In this document: positions 51,613 through 60,198 of the stretch, piece by piece
Layout: each line of letters begins with the position of its first letter
Numbering within the stretch: position 1 is the first letter of the stretch
From: Mucilaginibacter oryzae
Lineage (GTDB): Bacteria > Bacteroidota > Bacteroidia > Sphingobacteriales > Sphingobacteriaceae
NCBI RefSeq assembly: GCF_003148845.1
Contig: NZ_QGHA01000009.1
Coordinates: 1 to 64,000, forward strand
Direction of reading: 5' to 3'
Length of the DNA stretch: 64,000 nucleotides
The notes under the pieces: model-generated
Told to the model about the DNA's origin: nothing
Seen by the model: the letters and a program-made list of their open reading frames with translations, nothing else
Databases searched by the model: none
Made by a program: the position numbers and the translations under genes

Positions 51613-52593
51613 ATGATAAAATGGGGAATAATAGGTTGCGGACGCATAGCGCAAAGGTTTATGGAGGGCTTTGCTGCCGTTGCCGATGTTGAACTGGTTG
51701 CCTCCTACTCACGCAGGCCCGAAACTGTTGACGCGTTTGTAACCCGATATGGCGGTAAAGCATGCCGCAGCGTTGAGGAACTGCTGGCCGCCGATATTGA
51801 CGCTGTTTATATAGCCACCCTGCCTGATAGCCATGCGGCTTACAGCATTGCCGCCTTGAAAGCGGGCAAACATGTACTTTGCGAAAAACCTGTTACCGTA
51901 AACCTTGCCGAACTGGATGAAGTGCTGATTGTTGCCAAACAAACGGGTTTACTGTTTATGGAAGGCATGAAACCGCCATTCTATCCCCTGTACGCCAGAC
52001 TAAAGGATTATTTGCTTATCGACCCGATCGGGCCTATCGGGTATGTGCGTGCCGGATCGGCCGTTGCTGATTGCCCGCCCGATCATCCTAATTTTAATTT
52101 CGGCCTGGTTGGTGGGAGCCTGATGCAGATAGCCATTTACGAAGCGTTTTTAGCGCTCGATTGGCTGGGCCCCATGCAGCAGATCCAAACCATGGGCCGC
52201 TTTGGCGAGACGGGGATCGATATGTTCGCCATTTTTCAAACCCTGCACCAGAACGGTTATGCGCAATTGTATTGCGGCTTTGACCTGCATGGTAAAGGTG
52301 ACGCGCTTATAGCAGGCAGTTTGGGCCATGTAACCATCCATAAAAACTGGTGGAACCCGGCCAAGGCCACCATCAGTTACCTTGATGGCCGAACCGTAGT
52401 TTTAGACGAGCCGTTTACAGCAGGCGGCCTCAATTACGAGATCATCCATTTTTGTGATTTGATTAAACAGGGAAAAACTGAAAGCCCTATCCTACCCCAT
52501 GAGTTATCAAGGCAGATGATAGGGATGATTGACCAGGCACGTGCGCAGATTGGGTTGAGATTTCCGTCTGAATCAGAATTTACAGAATTTTAG
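51613..52593 (+). CDS. Gfo/Idh/MocA-family oxidoreductase
   Basis: A 326-residue NAD(P)-dependent oxidoreductase. Rossmann motif WGIIGCGRIAQRFMEGF (residues 3-19) and the family signature CEKPVTVN (about 95-102) with the catalytic Lys. The C-terminal domain (about 125-326) has the usual beta-sheet. Such enzymes oxidise or reduce sugars, inositols or dihydrodiols; closest in feel to dihydrodiol/D-xylose dehydrogenase types. Substrate not assigned. Confidence 0.88.
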   Translation: MIKWGIIGCGRIAQRFMEGFAAVADVELVASYSRRPETVDAFVTRYGGKACRSVEELLAADIDAVYIATLPDSHAAYSIAALKAGKHVLCEKPVTVNLAELDEVLIVAKQTGLLFMEGMKPPFYPLYARLKDYLLIDPIGPIGYVRAGSAVADCPPDHPNFNFGLVGGSLMQIAIYEAFLALDWLGPMQQIQTMGRFGETGIDMFAIFQTLHQNGYAQLYCGFDLHGKGDALIAGSLGHVTIHKNWWNPAKATISYLDGRTVVLDEPFTAGGLNYEIIHFCDLIKQGKTESPILPHELSRQMIGMIDQARAQIGLRFPSESEFTEF

Positions 52594-52802
52594 AATTAAC
52601 AGAATATTGTTTGAACCTAAATTTTGGGGTAATTATTAGAATTCATCAAATTCGCCCGGCGTTCTGTTAATTCCTAATTTGATAAATTCCGGTTTAAACA
52701 AAATCAAAATCATCAAAAGCGAAAATCGGTGAAATCAAAAAAAATCGGTGTAATCCCTCAAAATAAAAATCCGAAATCCCAACTCCCAAATACGAAATTA
52801 AA
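52594..52802. repeat. Degenerate repeat words (ATCGGTGTAATCC, AATCCGAAATCCC)
   Basis: GAATTTACAGAATTTTAGAATT-type words at the left, TTCTGTTAATTCCTAATTTG inverse words in the middle, then AAATCGGTGAAATC, AAATCGGTGTAATCC and AAATCCGAAATCCC. Same family as 41040-41240 and 43391-43560. No gene. Confidence 0.55.
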
Positions 52803-53648
52803 TTAAAACTTATTCGAGTTGAGCACCGGGTTTTGGCTCGCGTTTACCTGGTAGGTGTAAATAGCGTTTTGTTCATCAACCTCCACTATCCGGTACCCTT
52901 TGTAATCGGTGCCCCAGTTACCGCCAATATGCGAATCAAAAAAGTGCGGTAATTTACCGGTATAACGCACACCATCAAGCAGGTGATCGTGCCCGTGAAA
53001 TACCGCCTTCACATTTGGATAAGCATGCAGCAGGTTTATGGTTTCCGGGCAATCCACAAAAACATCGTTCTTTGCCCAGTTGATGGGCGGGATATGTAAA
53101 ACCACAAACACTATCTTTTTGTCTGCAAATTTATCAAGAGAGGCTTTGATAAAAGCATTGTTGGGGCAAACGTAGGTACCCCTGGTGTCGGCCGTATTGG
53201 CCAGTACAAAAGCGATATCACCAAACTCAACCGTGTATTTATCTTCATAGCCAAAGGCATTTTTCCAGACGTCGGCATTGGCAAAATCGTGGTTGCCCGG
53301 TATGGTGTGATAAGGCACATTTAATTTATCAAGATACTTGGTTTTGATTTCGGGCAGCAAATCGGGGCGGTTGTGTACCAGGTCGCCGTTTACAATCACA
53401 AAATCGAGTTTGTTTTTTTGATGGTCTTCATTAAGCCATTTCACAATGTTGCCGGTGTTGAGGGCAAAATCGGTATCAGGCTGGCCATAGTGAATATCAG
53501 AAGCAAGGGCAAACCTCAGTTTCAGCTTTTTATCGGTGATGCGGCTGTAATGATTGCTTTCGGCGGCAAAAGTATTTACTGCCGGTAAAAGGCTCAAAGC
53601 AGCAACGCCGGTTAAGGCGGTTCCGATAAAATCACGACGGGTACTCAT
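52803..53648 (-). CDS. Tat-exported metallophosphoesterase
   Basis: I place the start at 53648 (MSTRRDFIGTALTGVAALSL), a twin-arginine signal; the ATG at 53747 would add 33 residues without function. 281 residues. Calcineurin-type metal ligands: Asp51 and His53 (SDIHYG), Asp89 (NGDLVHNRP), Asn119-His120 (GNHDFA), then VLHIPP and GHDHLLDG. The substrate could be a nucleotide, phosphodiester or phosphoprotein. Periplasmic. Single gene. Confidence 0.9.
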   Translation of the reverse strand: MSTRRDFIGTALTGVAALSLLPAVNTFAAESNHYSRITDKKLKLRFALASDIHYGQPDTDFALNTGNIVKWLNEDHQKNKLDFVIVNGDLVHNRPDLLPEIKTKYLDKLNVPYHTIPGNHDFANADVWKNAFGYEDKYTVEFGDIAFVLANTADTRGTYVCPNNAFIKASLDKFADKKIVFVVLHIPPINWAKNDVFVDCPETINLLHAYPNVKAVFHGHDHLLDGVRYTGKLPHFFDSHIGGNWGTDYKGYRIVEVDEQNAIYTYQVNASQNPVLNSNKF

Positions 53649-53812
53649 AGCTGTTGTTTTGCAATAAAGATACCTTGTGGATGTTAATTGAGGGTTAAGA
53701 AAAGACATAAACTGAAGTTTGCTCTTCGGGTTTCTTAATACCAGCAATACACTTAAGGCCTTAACGAGTCGGCAATCAGCAATGTTGTTTTCATGGTTTA
53801 TTTAATAAAACA

Positions 53813-53841
53813 AAGGCCCCCAATTTACATTGGGAGGCCTT
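53813..53841 (-). terminator. Terminator of the barrel-DUF5977 gene pair
   Basis: AAGGCC-CCCAAT / ATTGGG-A-GGCCTT, a 12-bp stem with one bulged base and a 4-base loop, then TTTGTTTTATT on the minus strand. Confidence 0.75.
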
Positions 53842-53903
53842 CATTTATAACGATTATGGATCATTTGCAGATTGATCAAACGCTATTGATGATTTACTTC
53901 ATT

Positions 53904-55124
53904 TTAAAAATTAGGAGGGGTAGACGCAACAGGGAAATAAAGATTATTATTAGCCAATACAGTATAAGTATATGACAAAATACCATGACTGCCTGTTGGA
54001 GTGGTGCCGCCACCATGGTCGCCATGCGATGAGGACACAGGCGAAATGTTTATAAAGTTAAACCCTAATGAGTAATTATTTGTACCTGCTGTTGCGTTGT
54101 ATGTAGTATTACTTGTTGTTGTTCCGTTAGGATTTATAGTAGATTCTGTACGTACAGCGGTCTGTTGTACAATAACACCCATATCGCTTGTTATGGCTAA
54201 TGGCTGGGTACAGGCCGCATCCTGGTAAAATTTGATGGTTAAAGTCGCGCTCTTCTCTATCTCGAAACCGGTGTTGGTTGTTTGCAGGTTGCTGTATTCC
54301 AATCTTACATAAGTAACCGGGCTACAAGTACCACCGGCATTAGCGTTAGCCTGGCCATTGGCATTAACATCGGCCACCGCTTTCGCGTTAGCATCGGCAA
54401 CACTTATTAAGCTGGAATACCTCTTTGCAGGCACTATATATCGTACGGTTGTACCTGTTGAGCCTAAACCGCAATTATTTCTTGTAAAATCGCCAAACTG
54501 CGCTTCGTTATACAATATTAATTTACAAGTTGTATTAGCATTAGCCGCGTTTTGACCGTTAGCATTTATCTCGGCTATAGCCTTAGCATTGGCATCGGCA
54601 ACAGATATGGTAGAAGAATACTTATTTTTAGCTACTGTGTAAGTATATGGATCTGATGCATAACCTGCCCCGCAGGTGGTATTATTAAATGTACGGGATT
54701 GGGCATCATTGTAAAATATGGTTGGTGCGGTAACCTTTCCATTTACAGTTATTGTTGTACTAACTCTGTATTGATCATCCTGGGAGCCGTTAACATCGTT
54801 ATTTTTTGTAAATGTGAATGTAATAAAAACCGTTTGCGCCGAAGTTGATGAGTTTACAAATTTGTATTTAAATGTTGTTGGGCTTAACGAAAATTTATCA
54901 TAATAAGTAACGCCCCCATCAGCTGTTACAGTAACCGGTGAGCCCGGTGGCGTTACCACCGCCGAAGTAAGAATGATGAAATACCCGATACTGCTTTCGC
55001 CTGTCGCTTTAAACGTTACATCGTCTCCAGAATTGATAGTTGCGGAAGTGGGGCTTATTCCCTGGGCATTAACTGAAAAGCAATACATCATAATGATGCT
55101 GCATAGTAAAAAAATTTTTTTCAT
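53904..55124 (-). CDS. Exported protein with two DUF5977-like modules
   Basis: Start at 55124 (MKKIFLLCSIIMMYCFSVNA, a signal peptide); an ATG at 55190 would add 22 residues. 406 residues. An N-terminal beta domain (about 20-130) is followed by two tandem modules of about 62 residues, each F-x-x-x-x-CG-x-G-x-x-x-x-x-Y-x-V-x-A-x-x-YSS-x-ISVADANAKA ... N-A-N-x-x-C, the pattern of Bacteroidota DUF5977; then a C-terminal beta domain (300-406). It probably lies on the surface, linked to the barrel protein encoded just upstream (66 bp). Function unknown. Confidence 0.8.
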   Translation of the reverse strand: MKKIFLLCSIIMMYCFSVNAQGISPTSATINSGDDVTFKATGESSIGYFIILTSAVVTPPGSPVTVTADGGVTYYDKFSLSPTTFKYKFVNSSTSAQTVFITFTFTKNNDVNGSQDDQYRVSTTITVNGKVTAPTIFYNDAQSRTFNNTTCGAGYASDPYTYTVAKNKYSSTISVADANAKAIAEINANGQNAANANTTCKLILYNEAQFGDFTRNNCGLGSTGTTVRYIVPAKRYSSLISVADANAKAVADVNANGQANANAGGTCSPVTYVRLEYSNLQTTNTGFEIEKSATLTIKFYQDAACTQPLAITSDMGVIVQQTAVRTESTINPNGTTTSNTTYNATAGTNNYSLGFNFINISPVSSSHGDHGGGTTPTGSHGILSYTYTVLANNNLYFPVASTPPNF

Positions 55125-55190
55125 GTAAATGTGATTTTTATGTTTAGAATTTACAGCAGCAAGGTAGGTGGGTAATGTTAATATAACCAC

Positions 55191-57767
55191 TTATTTGATG
55201 TTATTAAATCTTAAACTTAAGCCCATGATGAAGTATCTTTTGATATTTGAATATTTAACTGTTTGTGTGTAGGACGCGCCTATAAAATTGTTGTTATACT
55301 TAAAAGAGTTAAACAAATCATAACCCTGTAACCAAATTGTTCCGTACTTTTTAAATACATTACGTTTTAAAGCCCCGTTCACAGATAAAGAAGTAGTAGT
55401 GCTGATGCTGTGATTATAATTTATTAGCGGATAAAGCTCGAGCTGAAATTTAAACGCCGTAAATGAAAATTTATCAGAGTAGGTAAGCGTAAGCATATTG
55501 ATGCTTGATGACTCATAAAGGTATCTACTGTAACTGGTGGCAAACGTGGGCGTTACTGATAGTATGTTTTTGATAATCTCTTTTCCGGTTGTTAAAGCTT
55601 GATTGATGGTTACGCCACTATTTAAATTAAGCTTACTATTAACAATTGTAGGTTGCTCTATGTACGAAAAGTTACCACTATAGTTCAAATAAATTTTATC
55701 GGATATATTTTTAACTACAGAAAAGCCTGCTGTGGCAGCCTTAGCGTTACCCAGGTTGGTGTCATAAACGCTTTGCGGCGTATTGGGCGAATAATTGATC
55801 ACCTGCCCAAACTTATTACTATACGCATCAAAACCGGCGGTTAAATTAAAGCTTTCAGTACCCGATTTATTTATATTATAATCAAATCTGATGCTGTTTT
55901 TCAATTCCGGTTTAATGCCGGGGTTACCCGAGATTTGCGATATCAGGTCAAAGGAATTATTAATATTAATCAGCTGAGCGGGTACCGGGTAATTGGTTAC
56001 TTTTTTGTAACTGATACTGTAACTTTTTTTATTATCAATCTTGTAATCAACTTTAGCATCAGCATTGATATTAAGAACTGTAAAACGCTGAACGTTACCC
56101 ATCGTCGAAGCATGTCTAATATTAAACAAAGCTTGCAATGAACCGTCGAAGGCGAATCTCTTTAGCATTTTCTGAAGCTTTATGCCGGTTTGTATGTATT
56201 GGTTAGTTATAGCAACAGGAGGAGTATTCTGTATATTTTTCAGACTATCGCTAATAATGTTGGGATGGTAATCAATTTCATCATTTCTATACTTAGCAAA
56301 CATGTTGATATATGCCTCGGTACCTAACGGCTCGGTAAAGGCGGTGCTGATGTTAAATGTATTTTGACCCGAATTTCTGTCGCCCTTAACAAAATAAGCT
56401 TTCGTGAGCTGCCCGGTTAAATTATAAACACTGTCTGATTCGTTATTTTCAATACTTATATGTTGCCTGCTTATTGCAATGTTCCATGAACGACCCGCTT
56501 TAGCAAATTTGTGCGTGTATGACAGTTCTGACAGTGATGTATTATTAACGATATTTTGCGATCTGTTTAAGTTCGAAACTGTATTTATCTCGCCAACATT
56601 GATTTGATAATTTGAAAGATCGGTTTGGGTGGTTTTAATGTGATTATTGGTTTGGATAAATGTTAGAGTGTTTAATGAATCTATCTTGTAATTCAAAATC
56701 AGCCTGGCTTCTGGCATTCCGATCTGCCTGGTCTTTGATTGATTGATTATTTTTGAAAACTGGTTTGTGTTTTCCTCCTGCCGTTCAACATCCGAAAGGT
56801 AATCTCTGTGATCAATTTTCCCCCTTGCCGAAAAGCTGATCTCCAATTTTTTCGAAAGTATATTCCTGTATGAAAATTTTGCGTTATGGGTGATGGAATT
56901 ATTACCGTTAGCCGAAAAACTGATCAACGGTTCAACGGCAGGTAGTTCGGATATATTAATATTGTTAGTATTAAAGCCAAAAGAGATCTGCTCTTTATTT
57001 TTATAAGTATACATATCAGAGCCAATAAGATACCGCTTTGCCGTGCCCATACCGGTACTGGCATTACCAAAAGCCCCTTTGTTATATTTTTCTTTCAGTT
57101 TAAGATTAATCCTGATAGTGGGATCCTGAGTGGTGGTATTGGTTTGGTCATCTATATTGGTTTCAACAACTTCTATCTTATCCAATACAAGAGCAGGCAG
57201 CAACTGGTAAATGTCCATGTTTTTTTTACCAAAAAAATCACCGCCGTTAACCATGATATCAGATACATGCCTGCCATTAAAATAAAGTTCTCCTTTGCTA
57301 TCTTTATAAAATCCCCTTGTTGAAAACAGATCGTCGATCATTACTGATCGTTCAAACTTCTCATTCGAAAGATCAATCTTTGTGGTATCGCGATAACGCC
57401 TTTTGGCATTAATCTTAATGTCCTGCAGCTGGATATTATGCCTTATTAAATCAAAAACCCCTAACAAATGATTTGCCGCATTTATAGGAGGCAGTGTTTT
57501 TACCCACAGGTCATCAAAATTTAAACTGTGAATTACAATGTGATCTCCCTGTTTATAATAGTCCGGAGGGATGCCAAAATATCCTAAGCTATCACTAGCG
57601 GTGCTATACACAATGGCATCACGGTTATAAAGCTTGATAATTACGTTACATAAACCTATACTGGTTTCTTTATCTCTTACACGCCCTCTAACATTTATAT
57701 TTTGGGCAAATGCGTTGTTGCAAAATATCGATATAGAAATTAATATGACACCGTAGATTTTAGCCAT
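55191..57767 (-). CDS. Outer-membrane beta-barrel protein (TonB-receptor-like)
   Basis: An 858-residue outer-membrane protein. Signal peptide (MAKIYGVILISISIFCNNAF), carboxypeptidase-regulatory-like domain (about 25-120, RGRVRDKETSIGLCNVIIKL), plug-like region (SDIMVNGGDFFGKKNMDIYQ, LPALVLDKIEVVETN), then about 600 residues of alternating strands ending in FIMGLSLRFNNIK with a C-terminal aromatic/hydrophobic pattern of barrel insertion. No SusD-like partner is next to it. It belongs with the outer-membrane beta-barrel family (OMP_b-brl-like) rather than clear SusC. Transported substrate unknown. Confidence 0.85.
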   Translation of the reverse strand: MAKIYGVILISISIFCNNAFAQNINVRGRVRDKETSIGLCNVIIKLYNRDAIVYSTASDSLGYFGIPPDYYKQGDHIVIHSLNFDDLWVKTLPPINAANHLLGVFDLIRHNIQLQDIKINAKRRYRDTTKIDLSNEKFERSVMIDDLFSTRGFYKDSKGELYFNGRHVSDIMVNGGDFFGKKNMDIYQLLPALVLDKIEVVETNIDDQTNTTTQDPTIRINLKLKEKYNKGAFGNASTGMGTAKRYLIGSDMYTYKNKEQISFGFNTNNINISELPAVEPLISFSANGNNSITHNAKFSYRNILSKKLEISFSARGKIDHRDYLSDVERQEENTNQFSKIINQSKTRQIGMPEARLILNYKIDSLNTLTFIQTNNHIKTTQTDLSNYQINVGEINTVSNLNRSQNIVNNTSLSELSYTHKFAKAGRSWNIAISRQHISIENNESDSVYNLTGQLTKAYFVKGDRNSGQNTFNISTAFTEPLGTEAYINMFAKYRNDEIDYHPNIISDSLKNIQNTPPVAITNQYIQTGIKLQKMLKRFAFDGSLQALFNIRHASTMGNVQRFTVLNINADAKVDYKIDNKKSYSISYKKVTNYPVPAQLININNSFDLISQISGNPGIKPELKNSIRFDYNINKSGTESFNLTAGFDAYSNKFGQVINYSPNTPQSVYDTNLGNAKAATAGFSVVKNISDKIYLNYSGNFSYIEQPTIVNSKLNLNSGVTINQALTTGKEIIKNILSVTPTFATSYSRYLYESSSINMLTLTYSDKFSFTAFKFQLELYPLINYNHSISTTTSLSVNGALKRNVFKKYGTIWLQGYDLFNSFKYNNNFIGASYTQTVKYSNIKRYFIMGLSLRFNNIK

Positions 57768-57912
57768 ATTAAAATAAGAGCACTTGTAATTTTAAGGCTA
57801 AGAGAAAATATCTTCTCATAAAAATCTTAGCTTAAGATAAAATTCATCCTTTATAGTGAGTGTTTTGTAACAAAGCAATTATAGTTTAATTACAAAAACT
57901 TAACAGAATATG

Positions 57913-58491
57913 TCAGGCGTTTACCGTTTGGAGATGGGTAAGCGCCATTTGTTTTAAATGATCGATGTTATTTACCGGCACGTTCATTTCTTTGGCCATA
58001 TCATCCCAGTAGCGTAGCCTTACAATCAGTTCAGCATCGGGGTTAAGCTCAAAATCAGCTGCTTCATCTGCACTCATTACGCCCCCCTGAAATTCAAGCG
58101 TGGCTTTGCTGGCTTCCGAAAGGCGGTTATAATATTCAGGATATTTATAGGTAAGGTACCTTTTGGCAATAACATGTCCCTGCACCAGGTTGGCAACCCT
58201 TTCTGAAAACCCGCGTTCAAGCAAATAATCGGCGCCCAGGCGCTCATGATCAACGTTGCCCATGCCGTCCATGCTCCCGGCTTCCTCGGCATCAGCACAC
58301 AGGTGGCCGATATCATGAAAAAAAGCCGCCAGTATAACCTCTTCATCATAGCCTTCGGCTTCGGCCAATGCCGCGGCCTGCGACATGTGCTCCAACTGCG
58401 AAACCGGTTCGCCTATATAGTCGGCATCACCAAATCGCTCATATAATGAAAAAACTTCCTCTACTACTGCTTTCGGGTTATACTGTGCCAT
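57913..58491 (-). CDS. PhnZ-like HD-domain mixed-valent diiron oxygenase
   Basis: A 192-residue HD-fold protein of the kind found in phosphonate-degradation operons. It aligns residue by residue with PhnZ as I recall it: Tyr25 and Glu28 (DYIGEPVSQLEH), His35, His59-Asp60-x-x-His63 (FFHDIGH), His82, His106, Lys110 (GHVIAKRYL) and Asp163 or Asp164 (RYWDDMAK). PhnZ uses Fe(II)/Fe(III) and O2 to split 1-hydroxy-2-aminoethylphosphonate into glycine and phosphate. No PhnY 2-oxoglutarate dioxygenase is present in the window. It is divergent from the XRE-cupin gene, which may regulate it. Family confident; exact substrate inferred. Confidence 0.85.
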   Translation of the reverse strand: MAQYNPKAVVEEVFSLYERFGDADYIGEPVSQLEHMSQAAALAEAEGYDEEVILAAFFHDIGHLCADAEEAGSMDGMGNVDHERLGADYLLERGFSERVANLVQGHVIAKRYLTYKYPEYYNRLSEASKATLEFQGGVMSADEAADFELNPDAELIVRLRYWDDMAKEMNVPVNNIDHLKQMALTHLQTVNA

Positions 58492-58713
58492 GATTGTAAA
58501 AATTTAGATGCAAATAAAAAGGATACCTGTTATGAAAATATTAAATGTTTATGAAATATACCTGCTGTTCTTAGTTTCGGCTGTTTTAAAAACCTGGCTT
58601 TACCGTACAATAAATAATTAAGCCTTACGTCATTATGTTAAAAAAAATGTTAAAAGAAACAGCCGGGCTATGCTCAACGTGAACCCGGGATAATCCGGCC
58701 CGCAAAAAATCAT

Positions 58714-58743
58714 TTTGGATAAATACCCTTATTAATTACTTTG
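58714..58743 (+). promoter_or_regulatory. Promoter of the XRE-cupin regulator gene
   Basis: TTTG (58714-58717), 18-bp spacer, TTACTTTG (58736-58743), one base off the TAnnTTTG consensus and about 30 bp before the ATG. It lies in the 283-bp divergent region shared with the PhnZ-like gene. Confidence 0.6.
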
Positions 58744-58774
58744 CGCATCAATAACCTGCTATACACTATATATA

Positions 58775-59353
58775 ATGGAAGAAGATATACTGATACAGAT
58801 CAGTAACCGGATTAAAGAACGCCGCCGCGAAAAAAACATCACCGTACAGGAACTTGCCGTAAGAGCCAACGTAAGTAAAGGCCTGATCTCGCAAATTGAA
58901 AACAGCCGCACTATTCCTTCGCTTATCGTTCTGATCGATATTATCAAAGCGCTTGAGATAGATCTGAACGAATTTTTTAAAGATATCCGCTCAAAAACCG
59001 ATGAACCACCAATCCTGATCAAGCGCAAGCATGAGTACGAGCATTTTGAAAAAGAACACGCTACCGGTTTTCACTATCAGCGCATTTTCACGCAATCAAT
59101 AACTCAAAGTACGGTTGATATAGTTATTCTCGAACTGGAGCCCGATGCCACCCGCCCGATGGTAGAAACAGAGGCTTTCGAATATAAATACATCCTCAGC
59201 GGCCAGATCGCCTATCATTTTAACGATGATATCATCATCCTGAACCAGGGCGACAGCATGCTGTTTGACGGCCGTATCTCCCACACCCCAAAAAACACCG
59301 GCGATACCAAGGCCAGCATGCTGGTGATCTATTTTTTTGAGGAGAAGAAATAG
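58775..59353 (+). CDS. XRE-cupin transcriptional regulator
   Basis: A 192-residue regulator: N-terminal XRE helix-turn-helix (about 13-66; ITVQELAVRANVSKGLISQI, ENSRTIPSLIVLIDIIKALE) and a C-terminal cupin (about 105-185; YKYILSGQIAYHFNDDIIIL, QGDSMLFDGRISHTPKNTGD) that probably binds a small ligand. Regulators of this form control amine, amino-acid and phosphonate catabolism in many bacteria. Its place between the divergent PhnZ-like gene and the HAD/transporter/FAD genes makes it the likely controller of both; the ligand is unknown. Confidence 0.9.
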   Translation: MEEDILIQISNRIKERRREKNITVQELAVRANVSKGLISQIENSRTIPSLIVLIDIIKALEIDLNEFFKDIRSKTDEPPILIKRKHEYEHFEKEHATGFHYQRIFTQSITQSTVDIVILELEPDATRPMVETEAFEYKYILSGQIAYHFNDDIIILNQGDSMLFDGRISHTPKNTGDTKASMLVIYFFEEKK

Positions 59354-59355
59354 GT

Positions 59356-59404
59356 AAGTCAAAAGTTGTAAGTCTTTTGAAATTGGACTTAAAACTTTTG
59401 ACTT
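59356..59404. repeat. Perfect 12-bp inverted repeat after the regulator gene
   Basis: AAGTCAAAAGTT (59356-59367) and AACTTTTGACTT (59393-59404) with AGTC/GACT words inside; more of the same word follows to 59428. It may serve as a weak terminator or structural element. Confidence 0.6.
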
Positions 59405-59474
59405 GCTATTTTGAACTTAAAACTTCTTCTTCACACAACCTTAACACTAATTTAGTTCAATTTTAATAAAAAAA

Positions 59475-59491
59475 GTTTAGTATTGCTAAAC
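59475..59491 (+). promoter_or_regulatory. Candidate operator/-7 region of the phosphonatase-like operon
   Basis: A perfect inverted repeat GTTTAG-TATTG-CTAAAC, 16 bp before the ATG of the HAD gene. TAGTATTG inside it is one base off the TAnnTTTG promoter element, so a protein bound here would block polymerase. The XRE-cupin product is the natural candidate. I did not see the same repeat before the regulator or PhnZ-like genes. Confidence 0.4.
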
Positions 59492-59506
59492 AATTACATT
59501 CTTTTT

Positions 59507-60193
59507 ATGAGCATTAAATTAGTGGTATTTGATATAGCCGGCACTACGGTAAAAGACGATCATGAGGTAAGCAAAGCCTTCCGGGCAGCTATGCAATTAT
59601 CTGGTTACGACGTTGAATTAGCTAAAATAGACCCTTTAATGGGTTACGAAAAAACATTAGCCATCCGCAAGATGCTGGCCGAGCATGAGCCGGACACGGC
59701 TAAAATTACCGACGAACTGGTAAACACCATCCATAAAGAATTTGTACAGCAAATGATAAAATTTTACCGGTTTGAGCCGGGCATTGAAGCCCTACCCAAT
59801 GTGGAGGAAACATTTGCTAAACTACACGGGCAAGGTGTAAAAGTAGGTATCAATACCGGCTTTTCGCGCGATATTGCCGATACTATTGTTACCCGCCTGC
59901 AATGGCGCGAAAAAGGGCTGATTGATTATGTAGTTGGTTCGGACGAGGTTGAATTGGGTCGTCCACATCCGTTCATGATCCGTAAAATGATGCAGGAGGC
60001 AGGCATTACCGATGCCCTTGAGGTTGCCAAAATTGGCGACACCGAGGTTGACGTGCGCGAAGGCCAGAACGCGGGCTGCAAATACTCGATAGGTATCACC
60101 ACCGGAATTTTTACACGCGATGAACTGGCCGGCTATGATCCAACCCATATTATTGACGATATTGCACAGGTAATTGACATTATAAATCAATAA
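59507..60193 (+). CDS. Phosphonatase-like HAD hydrolase
   Basis: Start at 59507 (MSIKLVVFDIAGTTVKDDHE); an ATG at 59483 would add 8 residues. 228 residues. The nucleophile motif is DIAGTT (Asp9), the D-x-A-G-T form of phosphonoacetaldehyde hydrolase rather than the DxDx(T/V) of ordinary HADs. The cap has Lys49 in DPLMGYEKTLAIR, matching the Schiff-base lysine of PhnX (MGLLK). The later motif has Arg in GRPHP, and GDTEVD supplies the metal ligands. This fits the phosphonatase-like family that pairs with FAD oxidoreductases instead of PhnW. Likely reaction: cleavage of phosphonoacetaldehyde or its hydroxy analogue to an aldehyde and phosphate. 5 bp before the transporter gene. Confidence 0.88.
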   Translation: MSIKLVVFDIAGTTVKDDHEVSKAFRAAMQLSGYDVELAKIDPLMGYEKTLAIRKMLAEHEPDTAKITDELVNTIHKEFVQQMIKFYRFEPGIEALPNVEETFAKLHGQGVKVGINTGFSRDIADTIVTRLQWREKGLIDYVVGSDEVELGRPHPFMIRKMMQEAGITDALEVAKIGDTEVDVREGQNAGCKYSIGITTGIFTRDELAGYDPTHIIDDIAQVIDIINQ

Positions 60194-60198
60194 GCAAC

